A DNA stretch of 64,000 nucleotides from an uncultured Paraburkholderia sp. (GCA_940746715.1 CALNWN010000004.1:372001-436000), one strand, 5' to 3'. Positions 1-11,047 are shown, numbered from the stretch's first letter. Notes: generated from the sequence alone by a model not told the origin. Numbers and translations: made by a program.

Positions 1-578
1 CTTTTCACGTCCGCGGAATTCAGGCGGGCGTCGGAGCGGGCATTTGAGAGCGCGACCTTGTCTTCGAGCTTCTGAAAGTCTTCGGACAGGTTTTTTCCGC
101 CGATACCGCCGAGCGCCGTTGCCGCGACGTCTTTCGCCTGCGCGATCTGCTGCTTGGCTTGCAGGATGTTGGACTGCGCATTGAGGTCGTTACGCCGCGC
201 GCGCATGTCTTCGATCTGGCTCTTCAATTGCACGACGGAAGGCTCCAGCGTGGCCAGTTCCTTGGTCAGCGCGTCGCGTTCCGCCTCGGCAGTGGCTTGC
301 GCGCCGAGCGCTTCACGCGCGAGCGCTTCGTCGCCGGCTTGCAGTGCGCGCCTCGCACCGTCTTCGTATTTCTTCGCCTTGTCGGCGGCAACGTCGCGCT
401 TGCTTTGCTGCGTGGCCACCTGCGCCTGAATCTCGATCAGTGAATTTTCGGCCTTGCCGATGCTCTCGTCGAGTTCGCGCACGATCTGGCGCGAGTCGCG
501 CGACGGTTCTTGCACGGAGTCGGCCGCGTCGTTCAGGAGACCTTTTAGCGTGCGCGAAATGCTGTCAAAAAGCGACAT
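1..578 (-). CDS. pspA: PspA/IM30 family membrane-stress protein (3' end outside window)
   Basis: Partial gene: the start codon is at 578 and the reading frame runs off the left edge after about 192 codons without a stop. The protein begins MSLFDSISRTLKGLLNDAAD and is almost entirely charged helical coiled coil rich in Q, E, K and A, which is the PspA/IM30 (ESCRT-III-like) pattern of about 220-230 residues. Members of this family bind stressed inner membranes and stabilise them. A GGAGG ribosome binding site lies seven bases before the ATG. There is no frameshift in the visible part, in contrast to most neighbours. The gene symbol follows family membership; no pspF or pspBC partner is visible. 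Confidence 0.85.
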   Translation of the reverse strand, partial: MSLFDSISRTLKGLLNDAADSVQEPSRDSRQIVRELDESIGKAENSLIEIQAQVATQQSKRDVAADKAKKYEDGARRALQAGDEALAREALGAQATAEAERDALTKELATLEPSVVQLKSQIEDMRARRNDLNAQSNILQAKQQIAQAKDVAATALGGIGGKNLSEDFQKLEDKVALSNARSDARLNSADVK

Positions 579-1021
579 GAAAACCTCCAAAGAATGGTGT
601 CGGCGCTGAATAATTTCCGCATTCAACTGCTTGCCACTGCTACTTTACGCCTCCGCGCGACAGGCCGCGCAGCGTTCGGACCGCAGGTCGGGGCGTGCGC
701 GCCAAATGCAATAGCGGATGCGCAAATTGTCCGGCTCGTTCGCGCATGCATTGCCTGATGAAGCGTGCGGGCTTTGATAATCGACATGCGCGTGGCGCCC
801 TCGGCAGCTTGCGGATATTACACCACGGGCTCTCTTAAAATGCCCTTAAAGGGCGCGATGCGATGTGATGCGCGGGCAAGGCGAGTGTGCGAGCGGCGAG
901 TGTCGCCGGCGTGAATTGCGCGCGGCGCGCGAGTGCAAATGTACGGACGACGCATTCGGCTGCAGGGCGCCGCGTCGCGCATCGGCATGGTACTGCGATT
1001 GCGTTTCGCTCACGCAAAGAG
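579..1021. other. Intergenic stretch, nothing coding seen
   Basis: About 440 bases between pspA and the next recognisable gene remnant. Open frames here are short and have no family resemblance. A short palindrome, GCCCTTAAAGGGC, sits at 842-854 and could be a weak terminator or operator. The pspA promoter is expected near 600-830, but no convincing -35/-10 or sigma-54 pair was found. Confidence 0.4.
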
Positions 1022-1666
1022 CTACGCGAAGCGGCCGCCCTCGGGACCCAGGTCGCCTTCCGTGTCATCGTCGTCGCGCACAGTGTCGAGGCGCGGGCGC
1101 TTCAACACGCTCTTCACGTGCGTCCGGGTGCTGACCGCCGCGGGCGCGGTCTCTTCGGCGGCCGCCGCGCGGCTGCGACGATTCGTGCGACGGCCTCGGC
1201 GGTCGCGACGGCGTCTTCGTCGACTTCGGCGGTCAGGGCTGCCAGCACATCGGCGGGCAGGAGCGGGACAGTGGGGGAAGCGGGCGGCATGCTGTCGGCA
1301 GGCGCTTTGACGGCCGACGTGGTTGGCTGGCGCATCGCGCGGCCGTCCGCGCCGCTTGCTGCACCGGCATGCTCATTCGCCTGCAAGGGTGCGTCCGCGT
1401 CGCTGCCCGCACGCGCCTGCAAGGCTGCAGGGCAGTGATGCGGGTGCGCGCGCGTGCGCCGTGTCGAGCGCATCCGGCGCGCGCGGCGCGTTGAGCCGGT
1501 CGACGATGCTCGCCGCTTTCACCTGCTCGCTCGTCGCGCCGAAACTGAGCACCGCACGCCGCATGAGCTCGCTGACGCTGATGCCCAGTTCGTCGGCAGT
1601 GGCGGCGATCGCGCGCTTCTGCGCGGGCGTGACGAATACGACGATGCGTTCGCTGGGCTTTGTCAT
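1022..1666 (-). pseudogene. Ribbon-helix-helix-like hypothetical protein, two frameshifts
   Basis: Starts MTKPSERIVVFVTPAQKRAI at 1666. The first 50 residues look like a CopG/ribbon-helix-helix module: a beta strand followed by two helices containing ELGISVSELMRRAV. Continuity needs a frame change near 1445, then an Ala/Pro-rich linker and a helix containing DVLAALTAEVDEDAVATAE, then another change near 1145. The protein would end GDLGPEGGRFA at the stop at 1022-1024. The frames are recognised by continuity of composition and by the natural-looking acidic C-terminus, so the exact break points are approximate. DNA binding is plausible but the target is unknown. I do not recognise the full-length family. 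Confidence 0.5.
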
Positions 1667-1808
1667 GATCGGCTCGGATACTTGTTGGCATGACGCTTCG
1701 CGGCGCGCATCGCGTGCGCCCAATCCATCATATGACGAGTTGCGCCGATGGGAAACGGGCGCGTCGTGAAAATGCCGTGACATCAACGGCTTGTCGCGCT
1801 TTTTGTGG

Positions 1809-1850
1809 GTTTGTCCACAGGCCTTTCAACATTTTCTGTTGATAACTCGG
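1809..1850 (+). repeat. DnaA-box-like repeated element, copy A
   Basis: About 42 bases made of TTGTCCACAGGC, then TTCAACA, then TGTTGATAACT. The same arrangement recurs at 4729-4771 and 4884-4926. The outer parts resemble DnaA boxes (TTATCCACA and its complement) facing each other. This copy lies about 280 bp upstream of the mrcA start, in its probable promoter region. Confidence 0.55.
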
Positions 1851-2132
1851 GCAGTGTGCGCAAGCGCATCGAAAGCTTGCCGAATCTACTCGGACCTGCG
1901 CCGCAGAGCCCCGCGCGAAGGGAATTCTTACAAAAAAACTGCGTTGAGCGCCGCTTGATTTCTTTAAAATGCGCTGTTACGTTGCGCCGGTCACTGTCCC
2001 GGGCGCGCCGTGGCGACTCGCGGGGGCAAAGAGTCGCGCGGCGGTTTGCGTCCCGGACAACGCCCGCTCAGGATTCATGCGCGCCTCATGCGCGAGAACA
2101 AGGCGCTGAGTCACGCGCCCACTATTCCAGAC

Positions 2133-4634
2133 ATGCCCATCATCAAACGACCGCATTCTTCGCAATCTCCGGCCGGTCAAGACCGGGACTCCTACCGCCG
2201 AACTGAGGGACGCAACGCCGCTTCGCGCGACGCCGGCAAAGGCGGCCGCTCGCTCGGCGCGAGCATCGCCATCTGGTTCGCGAGCTTAATTGCGGTCGTT
2301 GCCGTGGTGGGCGCGCTGATCGTCGGCTATGCGCTCGTCGTGATGGGGCCGCAGCTGCCTTCGCTCGACGCGCTGACCGACTATCGCCCGAAAGTGCCGC
2401 TGCGCGTCTACACGGCGGACCATGTGCTGATCGGCGAATTCGGCGAGGAACGGCGCAGTCTCGTGCGCTTTCAGGACATTCCGGATCAGATGAAAAAAGC
2501 GGTGCTCGCCATCGAAGACTATCGCTTCTACGAGCACGGCGGCGTCGACTTCCTCGGCATTCTGCGCGCGGGCTTCGCGGACCTCGCGCACGGCGGCGCG
2601 TCGCAGGGCGCGAGCACGATCACCATGCAGGTGGCGCGCAACTTCTTCCTGTCGAGCGAGAAGACTTACACGCGCAAGATCTACGAAATGCTGCTCGCGT
2701 ACAAGATCGAGCGTGCGTTGACTAAGGACCAGATTCTCGAGCTGTACATGAACCAGATTTATCTGGGCGAGCGCGCTTATGGCTTCGCGGCGGCGGCGCG
2801 CGTGTACTTCGGCAAGGATCTGAAAGACATCACGCTGGCCGAGGCGGCCATGCTCGCGGGTCTGACGAAAGCGCCGTCCGCGTATAACCCGGTGGTCAAC
2901 CCAAAGCGCGCGAAGATCCGTCAGGAATACATTCTTCGGCGCATGCTCGAACTGCGCTACATCAGCCAGCAGCAGTACGACCAGGCGGTGAAGGAAGAGA
3001 TTCACACGCGCAATCCCGGCAACGAATACAGCGTGCACGCGGAGTACATCGCCGAAATGGTCCGGCAGATGATGTACGCGCAGTACAAGGACGAGACCTA
3101 CACGCGCGGCCTGAACGTGACGACCACGATCGACTCCGCGGACCAGGACGCCGCCTATCGCGCGGTGCGCAAAGGCGTGATGGATTACGAGCGGCGCCAT
3201 GGTTATCGCGGACCCGAGGGTTTCGTGCAACTGCCGGCGGCGGGCGACGACCGCGACCAAACTATCGACGACGCGCTCACCGACCATCCGGATAACGGCG
3301 AGATCATCTCTGCCGTTGTGACGGATGCGAGTCCGAAGCAGGTGAAGGCGCAACTGGTCGACGGCACGCAACTGACGATCAGCGGCGAAGGGCTGCGCTT
3401 CGTGGCGAATGCGCTCAGCGCGCGCGCCGCAGCCGCCACGAAGATCAAGCCCGGCTCGATCGTGCGCGTCATGAGCGACGAAAAAGGCAACTGGCAGATC
3501 ACGCAGCTTCCGCAGGTGGAAGGCGCGCTCGTGTCGCTCACGCCGCAGGACGGCGCGATCCGTGCGCTCGTCGGCGGCTTCGACTTCAACAAGAACAAGT
3601 TCAACCATGTGACGCAGGCATGGCGTCAGCCGGGTTCGAGCTTCAAGCCGTTCATCTATTCGGCCGCGCTCGACAAGGGGCTCGGGCCGGCCACCATCAT
3701 CAACGACGCGCCGCTGTACTTCCCGTCGAGCACGCCCGGCGGCGAAGCTTGGGAGCCGAAGGACGACGACCAGCCCGACGGCCCGATGCCGATGCGTCTC
3801 GCGTTGCAGAAGTCGAAAAACCTCGTGTCGATTCGCATCCTGTCGTATATCGGCACCAAGTACGCGCAAAACTTCGTTACGCAGCGCTTCGGTTTCGACG
3901 CCGACAAGACACCGCCGTATCTGCCGATGGCGCTCGGCGCGGGACTCGTCACGCCGTTGCAGTCGGCGGGCGCGTACTCGGTGTTCGCGAACGGCGGCTA
4001 TCGCATCAACCCGTATCTGATCAGCGAAGTGACGGACGCGCGCGGCGAGCCGCTTTCGAAGGCGCAGCCGCTCACCGCGGGCCGCGACGCGCCGCGCACA
4101 CTCGAGCCGCGCAACGCGTACATCATGAACAGCCTCTTGCACTCGGTCGCGACGGCGGGCACCGGCGCGGGCACCAACGTGTTGCATCGCTCGGATCTGC
4201 AGGGCAAGACCGGCACGACCAACGACGCCAAGGACGGCTGGTTCGCCGGCTATCAGCAGTCGCTCGTCGCGGTGGCGTGGATGGGTTACGACCAGCCGAA
4301 GACGCTCGGCAGCCGCGAATTCGGCGCGCAGCTCGCGCTGCCGATCTGGGTCGAGTACATGCAGCGCGCGCTGCGCGGCGTGCCGCAAAGCGAGCCGGCT
4401 CAGCCTGACGGCGTGACGACCGTCGACGGCGAATTGTTCTATTCGGATATGACGCCGGGCAATGGTTTTGTCGCGAGCATCGGTCTGGATTCCGCCAATG
4501 CGACAGCGGGCGTGAGCGATGCTGTCGGCGGCGTGGGGCCGGCGGGCATGACGCCGCCGGCGGTGCCACCGCCGAGCGTGTCGTCGAATGAGAAAAAACA
4601 GATCATGGATCTGTTCGAGTCGAACAAGCCCTGA
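2133..4634 (+). CDS. mrcA: Penicillin-binding protein 1A (bifunctional transglycosylase/transpeptidase)
   Basis: Polymerises and cross-links peptidoglycan in the periplasm from an inner-membrane anchor. The chosen start, MPIIKRPHSSQ at 2133, gives 833 residues; the frame is open upstream to 2010. A single membrane helix follows near residue 60. The glycosyltransferase domain has EDYRFYEHGG near residue 128 and GASTITMQVARN. The transpeptidase domain has the nucleophile motif SSFK near residue 502, a KSKN motif, and KTGTT near residue 692. All catalytic motifs are present and the frame is unbroken over 2.5 kb, which is unusual in this window. Class A PBPs can be essential in combination, which would explain retention. 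The usual pil and cyaY neighbours are not seen here, so a second PBP1A-type paralogue is possible. Confidence 0.92.
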   Translation: MPIIKRPHSSQSPAGQDRDSYRRTEGRNAASRDAGKGGRSLGASIAIWFASLIAVVAVVGALIVGYALVVMGPQLPSLDALTDYRPKVPLRVYTADHVLIGEFGEERRSLVRFQDIPDQMKKAVLAIEDYRFYEHGGVDFLGILRAGFADLAHGGASQGASTITMQVARNFFLSSEKTYTRKIYEMLLAYKIERALTKDQILELYMNQIYLGERAYGFAAAARVYFGKDLKDITLAEAAMLAGLTKAPSAYNPVVNPKRAKIRQEYILRRMLELRYISQQQYDQAVKEEIHTRNPGNEYSVHAEYIAEMVRQMMYAQYKDETYTRGLNVTTTIDSADQDAAYRAVRKGVMDYERRHGYRGPEGFVQLPAAGDDRDQTIDDALTDHPDNGEIISAVVTDASPKQVKAQLVDGTQLTISGEGLRFVANALSARAAAATKIKPGSIVRVMSDEKGNWQITQLPQVEGALVSLTPQDGAIRALVGGFDFNKNKFNHVTQAWRQPGSSFKPFIYSAALDKGLGPATIINDAPLYFPSSTPGGEAWEPKDDDQPDGPMPMRLALQKSKNLVSIRILSYIGTKYAQNFVTQRFGFDADKTPPYLPMALGAGLVTPLQSAGAYSVFANGGYRINPYLISEVTDARGEPLSKAQPLTAGRDAPRTLEPRNAYIMNSLLHSVATAGTGAGTNVLHRSDLQGKTGTTNDAKDGWFAGYQQSLVAVAWMGYDQPKTLGSREFGAQLALPIWVEYMQRALRGVPQSEPAQPDGVTTVDGELFYSDMTPGNGFVASIGLDSANATAGVSDAVGGVGPAGMTPPAVPPPSVSSNEKKQIMDLFESNKP

Positions 4635-4724
4635 CGGCAGGAACGCGGGCGCGCCGGCGGAGCTTGCATACACCGGCGCCGCGCTTCATAAAGCCCTACG
4701 CTTCAAGCACTTGAATGCGCGGTC

Positions 4725-4771
4725 CCGAGGTTATCAACAAGGCTGTCAACAAAAACTGGGAATAACCTCGG
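4725..4771 (+). repeat. DnaA-box-like repeated element, copy B, with 10-bp inverted repeat
   Basis: Contains TTATCAACA (one base from the DnaA consensus), then GTCAACA, then GGGAATAAC, in the same order and spacing as copy A. The ends form a perfect inverted repeat: CCGAGGTTAT at 4725-4734 pairs with ATAACCTCGG at 4762-4771. Confidence 0.55.
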
Positions 4772-4883
4772 CGAGCGCACAGGTTGTGTGCGCTGTCCAA
4801 CTGACACGTCGACGGTGTCATGCATCATTTCGCACCGCGCCGCATTACTCCAATTCGCTCAACGGCTTAGCCCGCTTGTCAGA

Positions 4884-4926
4884 AGGTTTTCAACAGGCTC
4901 TTCAACATCGGTTGGGGATAACTGCG
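4884..4926 (+). repeat. DnaA-box-like repeated element, copy C
   Basis: Reads GGTTTTCAACAGGCT, then CTTCAACA, then TTGGGGATAACT, parallel to copies A and B. Copies B and C are about 155 bp apart. Confidence 0.5.
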
Positions 4927-4984
4927 AAGCGAGTCGTGGGCGCAACGGTCCGGGCGTCAATTCCGCTGGGTCAATTCGGCGGCA

Positions 4985-6555
4985 TCAATTCAGATCACCA
5001 GATTTCGCTTTCGTTGCTTCCGAGCCTGTCTGCGATGCTGTCTCTGAAGTCGCCCGCGGGCGCTGCTTACCGTCGGCCTCCACCGGCAAACTTCCCATCG
5101 CCTGAAAGAGCGCCGCCGTATCCGCGAGCCGCGCGCTCGTGAAGCGGATCTCGTCGAGCTGCGCATTGCGAAACTGCTGCTCGCTCGCGCGCGCCGACGA
5201 GAGCGGAACAGCGCCGAGCCGGTAGCGGCCCGACGTTTCATCGAAAATGCCCTGCGCCGAACGCGCCGCCGTGTTCGCGGCGTCGAGCGCCTGTGCGTCA
5301 TGTTCGAGGGCGGCGAGCGTGTCGGCGACATTCTGGAACGCGGCGAGCACCGTTTGCCTGTATTGCGCGACGCTCGCCTCGTACGTGTTCATGGCCGCGC
5401 GGCGCTGCGCCGCCAGCGCGCCGCCGTGAAAGAGCGGCTGCGACAGCGACGCGCCGATGCTCCAGATGGCGCCCGCGCCCGACAGCGCGACTGGCCAGCT
5501 AAAGCCGCCTTGTCCCATCGACGCGCTTAGCGAAAGGCTCGGAAACATCTGCGCGGTGGCCACGCCGACATCGGCGGCGGCTTTCAGGGCCGCGTCGGCG
5601 GCCTGGATGTCGGGGCGCGCGCAGCAGCTCGCTCGGCACGACGACCGGCACCTGCTCGGGCAAATGCAGCGCCGCCAGTTCGAGGTCGTCGGGCGCGGCG
5701 TCCGGCGTGCGGCCGAGCAGCACGGCCAGCGCGTGACGCGTGCTCTGCCATTGCTGCCTGAGCCCGGGCAGACTCGCCGACACGCTCGCCGCGCTTTGTT
5801 GCGAGCTCAACTGATCGGCATGCGACACCGCACCGAGCGCATAGCGCCGCGCGGCGTCGCGAGCCTGATCGTTGGCGAGCGTCACGAGCCGTTCTGTTGT
5901 GTCGATCTGGGCGCGCAACGCGGCGCTCGTGATCGCGGCGCTCACGATATTGGCGGCGAGCGCGCGCCGCGCGGCATCCAGTTGATACGCCTGCACGTTC
6001 ACGCGCGGCCAGCGCGGCATCGGCGAGACGCGACGCGCCGAACAGGTCGATCGTGTAGTGCGCCTGCAATTGGCCCACGAAGATGTTGTAGAGAAACGTG
6101 TTCGAGCCGATCTCGGGAATAGCCAGCGCGCGGTTGCGCGTGGCCTGGCCGCCCGCGTCGATGGTGGGTAGCATCGAGCTGCCGACTTGCGCGCGCAGTT
6201 GCTCGCGCGCGGCGGCGAGCGTCTGTTCGGTGGCGGCAAGCGACGGGCTGTTGCGCAGCCCTTCGTCGACGAGCGCGTTCAGCGCATCCGATCTATAAAG
6301 CGTCCACCATTCGGGCAGCGGCTTCGCGCCGACCAGGAACTGCTGCGCGACTCCCTGTGCAGCGACCGTTTGCGCGCGCTGCGGCTCGCTGCCGTAGTGG
6401 ACAGGCTGCGGCAGCGCCGGCGGCTCGCCGTTCGGTCCGAACGAGCAGGCCGCCAGCGTCAGCGTGGACGCGGCAAGCGCGGCGCTCCACGCGAGGCGTG
6501 TCGGTGCGAGAACCGAAGCGCTGCGGCAAAGCCGCGAATCTGCGAAGTGGGTCAT
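4985..6555 (-). pseudogene. Outer-membrane efflux channel (NodT/OprM family), two frameshifts
   Basis: Would be the TolC-like outer-membrane factor of the RND system. It begins with a lipoprotein-type leader ending LAACSFGPNG, then the family hallmark PLPEWWTLYRSDALNALV. The frame changes near 6007, after LADAALAAR, and resumes as VNVQAYQLDAARRAL. It changes again near 5613, after PSELLRA, and resumes as RPDIQAADAALKAAADVGVA. Both breaks fall in CGCG runs and fit two-base deletions. The full product would be about 520 residues, normal for the family. The start overlaps the stop of the pump gene (ATGA), showing translational coupling. Confidence 0.85.
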
Positions 6556-9500
6556 GCTGAATTTCCCGTATGCACGGCGCCGGGCGCGGACGGCGTCGGC
6601 GGCTCGCGTTCGTCGTTGCGCACTCTGAACGACATCGCGTAGAGCGCCGGCAGATAGAACAGGGTGAGGATGGTCGCGCTCGTAATGCCGCCCATCAGCG
6701 CCGTGGTCATCGGTCCGAAAAAGTTCGAGCGCAGGAGCGGAATCAGCGCGAGCACGGCGGCCGCGGCGGTCAGTGTGATGGGCCTGAAGCGCCGCACGGT
6801 GGCGCCGACAATCGCGTCGAAACGCTTATGCCCGGCGGCAATGTCCTGCTCGATCTGGTCGACCACAATCACCGAGTTGCGCATGATGATGCCGAACATT
6901 GCAATCACGCCGAGCATCGCGACAAAGCCGAACGGCTGGCCGAACAGCAGCAGCGTGAGCACCACGCCGATCAATCCGAGCGGCGCGGTGAACACCACCA
7001 TCAGCACGCGTGCGACGCTCTGCAGTTGCACCATCAGCAGCGTGAGCACGGCAACGATCATGATCGGTATCTGTGCATTGATCGACGTCTGGCCCTTGCC
7101 GCTTTCCTCGACGGAACCGCCAATCTGGATCCGGTAGCTGGATCCGGTAGCCGACTGGCAGGCTCGCGCGAATCGGCGCGAGCGCGCGGTCCACGGCATG
7201 CGTCACGTCGATGCCTTGCGCACCCGGCGCCACGTCGGATTGCACGGTGATGGTCGGCTGGCGGTCGCGTTCCCAGATCACGCCGTATTCCAGATCGTTA
7301 CGCAGATGCCCGAGCGTGCCGAGCGGCACCGCGCCGTTCGGCGTGGGCATGGCAAGCGTGACGAGCTTCGCCGGGTCCACGCGCTCGGCTTTCGGCGCGC
7401 GCAGATCGACGCTGATCAGCTTGTCGCGCTCGCGGTACTGCGTGACCGTATAGCCGGAGAGCGTCATCGCGAGGAAGCTCGAAATGTCGTCCGAGCTCAC
7501 GCCAGGCTCGCGCGCCTTTTTCTGGTCGACCTCGAAGCGCACGGAGCGCTCGGCCGGTTCGTCCCAGTCGAACTGCACGTTGCGCGTGCCGCGGTCCGCG
7601 CGCAGCGTAGCGGCGACGCGTCCGGCGATCGCGCGTACCGTCGCGATGTCGTCGCCGCTCACGCGAAACTGCACGGGATAGCCGACGGGCGGACCGTTTT
7701 CGAGGCGCGACAGGCGCGTGCGGATCGCGGGGAAATGATTGCGCAGCTCCGGCTCGAGCCATTGCGCCAGTTTCTCGCGGTCTTTCACGGACTTCGCGGT
7801 GATCACGAACTGCGCGAAATTCGGCTGCGCCAGTTGCTGATCCAGCGGCAGATAAAAACGCGGCGCGCCGCTGCCGACGAAGTCCACCGAGTGATCGATC
7901 TCGGGGCGTCCCACCAGCGCCTTCTCGAGCCGCTTCGCCTCGCGCAGCGTGGCCTCGAACGACGCGCCCTCGGGCAGGCGCACATCTACGAACAGCTCGG
8001 GCCGGTCCGAGCTCGGAAAGAACTGCTGCGGCACGAGCGAGAAGCCCGCCATGGCCAGCAGGAACAGCACGACAGTCACGGCGAGCACGACGAAACGCCG
8101 CTCGATACACCAGCCGATCCAGCCGCGCAGACGCGTGTAGAAGCGCGTGTCGTAGATGTCGTGCTCATGCTCGTGTGCCTCTGCCTTGCCGGCGTCGTAC
8201 GCCACGCGCTTGCGCTCGGGCAGCAGGTAGGTGATAGCCGAGCAGCGGAATCAGCACGACGGCCGCGAGCCACGACGCAATCAGCGCGATAGCCGACACT
8301 TCGAAAATGGAGCGCGTGTATTCGCCCGTGCTCGACCTGGCCAGCGCGATGGGCAGAAAACCCTACACGGTGACGAGCGTGCCGGTCAGCATCGGAAACG
8401 CGGTGCTGGTATATGCAAACGCCGCGGCGCGCGTGAGGTTCCAGCCCTGTTCCAGCTTCACCGCCATCATTTCCACGGCGATGATCGCGGTCGTCGACCA
8501 GCAGGCCGAGCGCGAGCACGAGCGTGCCGAGCGAGACCTTGTGCAGTCCGATGTCGAACAGATACATGCACAGCGCGGTGACGGCCAGTACGACGGGGAT
8601 CGAAATGACCACCACCATGCCGGTGCGCACGCCGAGCGAGACGAGGCTGACCACCAGCACGATCGCGACGGCTTCGGCCACGGCTTCCAGAAAGTCGTCA
8701 ACGGAATGGGCGACCGCGTGCGGCATGCTCGAGACTTCCGTCAATTGCAGGCCGGCGGGCAGGGCGCGGCGCAGGCGCAGCATCTGAGCGTCGAGCGCCT
8801 TGCCGAGGCGGATCACGTCGCCGCCCGGCTGCATCGTCACGCCGATGCCGAGCACCGGCTTGCCGCCCGCGCGCATCTGCGTGACGACGGGGTCGTCGTA
8901 GCCGCGCCTGATGGTGGCGATATCGCCGAGCCGGAACGAGCGGCCGTTGATGCGGATCAGCGTGTCGGCGAGCGCGTCGACGTTTTGGAACTGGCCGGAA
9001 GGGCGCACGAACACGCGGTCGTCCGTCGTGGTCAGCGTGCCCGCGGGCGACACCGCGTTTTGCCCGTTGATCGCCTAGCCGAGCTGCTGCGGCGATATGC
9101 CGAGGCGCGTGAGCTGCGTGTTGCTGATCTCGATGTAGATATGCTGGTCGGGATCGCCGAAATAATCGATCTTCGCGACGCCGGGCACGCGCAGCAGCAC
9201 GCTGCGTAACTGGTCCGCATAGTCGTGCAGTTGCGCGGGGGAAAAGCCGTCGCCTTCGAGCGTGTAGATGTTGGTGTAGACGTCGCCGAATTCGTCGTTG
9301 AAGAACGGCCCCTGGACGCCTTGCGGCAAGGTGGCCGCCATGTCGCCGACCTTTTTGCGCACCTGATACCAGGTGGCGGGCACCTCGCTGACCGGCGCGG
9401 AGTCTTTCATCGTGAAAAAGATCAACGACTCGCCGGGGCGCGAGTAGCTGCGCAGAAAGTCGATGGCGGGCGTTTCCTGCAGCTTGCGGCCGATGCGGTC

Positions 9501-9719
9501 GGTCACCTGCTCCTGTACCTGCCGCGCCGTTGCGCCGGGCCAGAAGGTGCGCATCACCATCACGCGAAACGTGAACGGCGGGTCTTCGGACTGCGCAAGG
9601 CGCGTGTACGCGAGGATGCCGAACGCGGTGGCGAGGGCGATCAGAAAAACGACCAGCGCCTGATGGCGCAACGCCCATGCGGAGAGGTTGAAGCGTCCTT
9701 CTTCAGCCGTCGTGCTCAT
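6552..9719 (-). pseudogene. RND (AcrB/MdtB-like) efflux pump, multiply disrupted
   Basis: Would be the inner-membrane proton-driven pump. The start is MSTTAEEGRFNLSAWALR at 9719. Lesions in order of translation are: an in-frame TAG at 9075-9077 in the porter domain (QQLG, stop, AINGQN); a one-base insertion near 8490 after GLLVDD; a TAG at 8363-8365 before GFLPIALAR; a 4-bp tandem duplication at 8225-8232; and a perfect 13-bp tandem duplication at 7125-7150. The rest reads as typical RND sequence, including GLIGVVLTLLLFGQPFGF and the final helices, ending at 6552. The intact length would be about 1050 residues. It overlaps the adaptor stop at 9716-9719 by ATGA. Product function is certainly lost. 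Confidence 0.9.
7125..7150 (+). repeat. 13-bp tandem duplication inside the pump gene
   Basis: CTGGATCCGGTAG occurs twice head to tail, at 7125-7137 and 7138-7150. It shifts the frame after VGYRIQ; with one copy removed the protein reads VGYRIQIGGSVEESGKG, the normal RND sequence. Confidence 0.95.
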
Positions 9720-10911
9720 GAAGCAAGGTCCTCGGGATGCAGCGGCGCGATTGCGCGGACCTGCTCGCCCGCGCTCACCGTGTGCACGCCTTGCAAGACA
9801 ACCTGCTCGCCGTCCTTCAGGCCCTGGCTCACGACGATCGCGCGCTCGTCGTAGCGCGCGATCGTGACGCGGCGCAGTTCCAGCTTGCTGTCCGCCGCCC
9901 GCACGACCCACACCGCCGGCTCTTTGCCGTCGTGAAAGAGCGCGGTGGCGGGCAACACGAAAAAGCCGTGCTGAGCTTCAGCGCCGCTTGCCGCTGATGA
10001 CGAATGCGCGCTGAGGGCGATGTCGGCTGTCATGCCGAGGCGCACGTCCGGCCCGGGGTTATCGAGCGTGAGCTTGGCGCGGTAGGTGCGGCTTTGCGGA
10101 TCGGCGGCGGGCGAAAGCTCGCGCACGCGCGCCTTGAATGTGCGGCCCGGCAGCGCACCGAGCGTGACCTTCGCCGTCTGCCCGAGTGCGAGGGCCGCGA
10201 GCGCGCTTTCGGGGGCGTCGCAGACTACGTCGAGCTCGCCGCTCCACGCGAGGTTGTAGACGGCCTGGCTCGCCGACACGTTCTGACCCGTGTCGGCCTG
10301 CTCGGCGGTGATGACGCCCGTGTGATCGGCGACGAGCGTCGTGTAGTGCAGCTGGTCTTTCGCAAGCGCCGCCTGCTGTACGGCCTGATCCCGCTGCGCG
10401 GCGGCGGACGCATAGGCGTTCGTGGTCTGCTCGAGTTGCGCAGGCGCAATCAGATTTTCTTTGGCTTGGGCGCGGTCACGCTCGAGCTGCTGTCTGGCGT
10501 ACTGATAGCTGTGCTCCGCGGCGGCGAACTGGCTTGCGCGCCGGCTGCGTTCTTCTGCGCATCAGCGGGATCGAGCCGGGCGACGATCTGGCCGTTCTTC
10601 ACGACGTCGCCGAGGCGCACGCGCCGCTCGACGATCTTGCCGCCGACGCGAAACGACAGCGGCGTCGAGTAGCGCGCCTGCACTTCGCCGGGCAAGGACA
10701 TCACGGGCGCCGTGTTGCCGTCCGCATGAACCGCGACGGCCACAACAGGCCGCGGCTCGGGCGCCGCCGCCTCTTTTTTCGAACATGCATTCAACACAAG
10801 GACGCCCGCGAGAGCAAGCGCCAGAGCCGCGTGCCGCGGCTCGGGATGCCGCACGAGACGACGAACCTGCCGACGCATCGCCAACGATGCGGGAAAAGCG
10901 GGACGCTTCAC
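9716..10911 (-). pseudogene. RND periplasmic adaptor (HlyD/AcrA family), frameshifted
   Basis: Would link pump and channel across the periplasm. The likely start is GTG at 10911, giving a leader with a lipobox-like LVLNAC followed by KKEAAAPEP. The biotinyl-lipoyl-like segment FRVGGKIVERRVRLGDVVKNGQIVARLDPAD is followed by a frame change near 10531, where one C of a CCC run appears lost. The protein then continues QFAAAEHSYQYARQQLERD, the helical hairpin, and the beta-barrel part LPGRTFKARVRELSPAADP. It stops at 9716 within the pump start codon. This is the first gene of the operon, divergent from tetR. Confidence 0.85.
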
Positions 10912-11033
10912 AATGACCCCAACAGGAAACAGCGAAGAATGGCGGCGAGCCGCAACGGCCGCCGGCGAGCAGCCGCGGGGCCGATCATGCAACTGGCATA
11001 CGCGTCTGACTTCCAATGATGGATCGCATTCTA

Positions 11034-11047
11034 ATACAAACCTGTAT
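11034..11047. promoter_or_regulatory. Palindrome in tetR/efflux divergent promoter, candidate TetR operator
   Basis: ATACAAACCTGTAT has perfect 5-bp arms, ATACA and TGTAT. It lies 50 bp upstream of tetR and about 120 bp upstream of the adaptor start, the usual place for a TetR-type operator controlling both directions. Confidence 0.5.

Larger units (their letters stand above)
4635..4984. other. Non-coding gap between mrcA and efflux operon
   Basis: About 350 bases between the convergent ends of mrcA and the outer-membrane channel gene. It contains two copies of the DnaA-box-like element, listed separately, and no convincing coding frame. The hairpin formed by copy B could also act as a terminator, but no T-run follows it. 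Confidence 0.5.

Noticed and set aside
2286..4673. Very long minus-strand open frame opposite mrcA
   Set aside because: A third-position-GC shadow of a highly biased gene: no family motifs, Arg/His-rich composition, no ribosome site.
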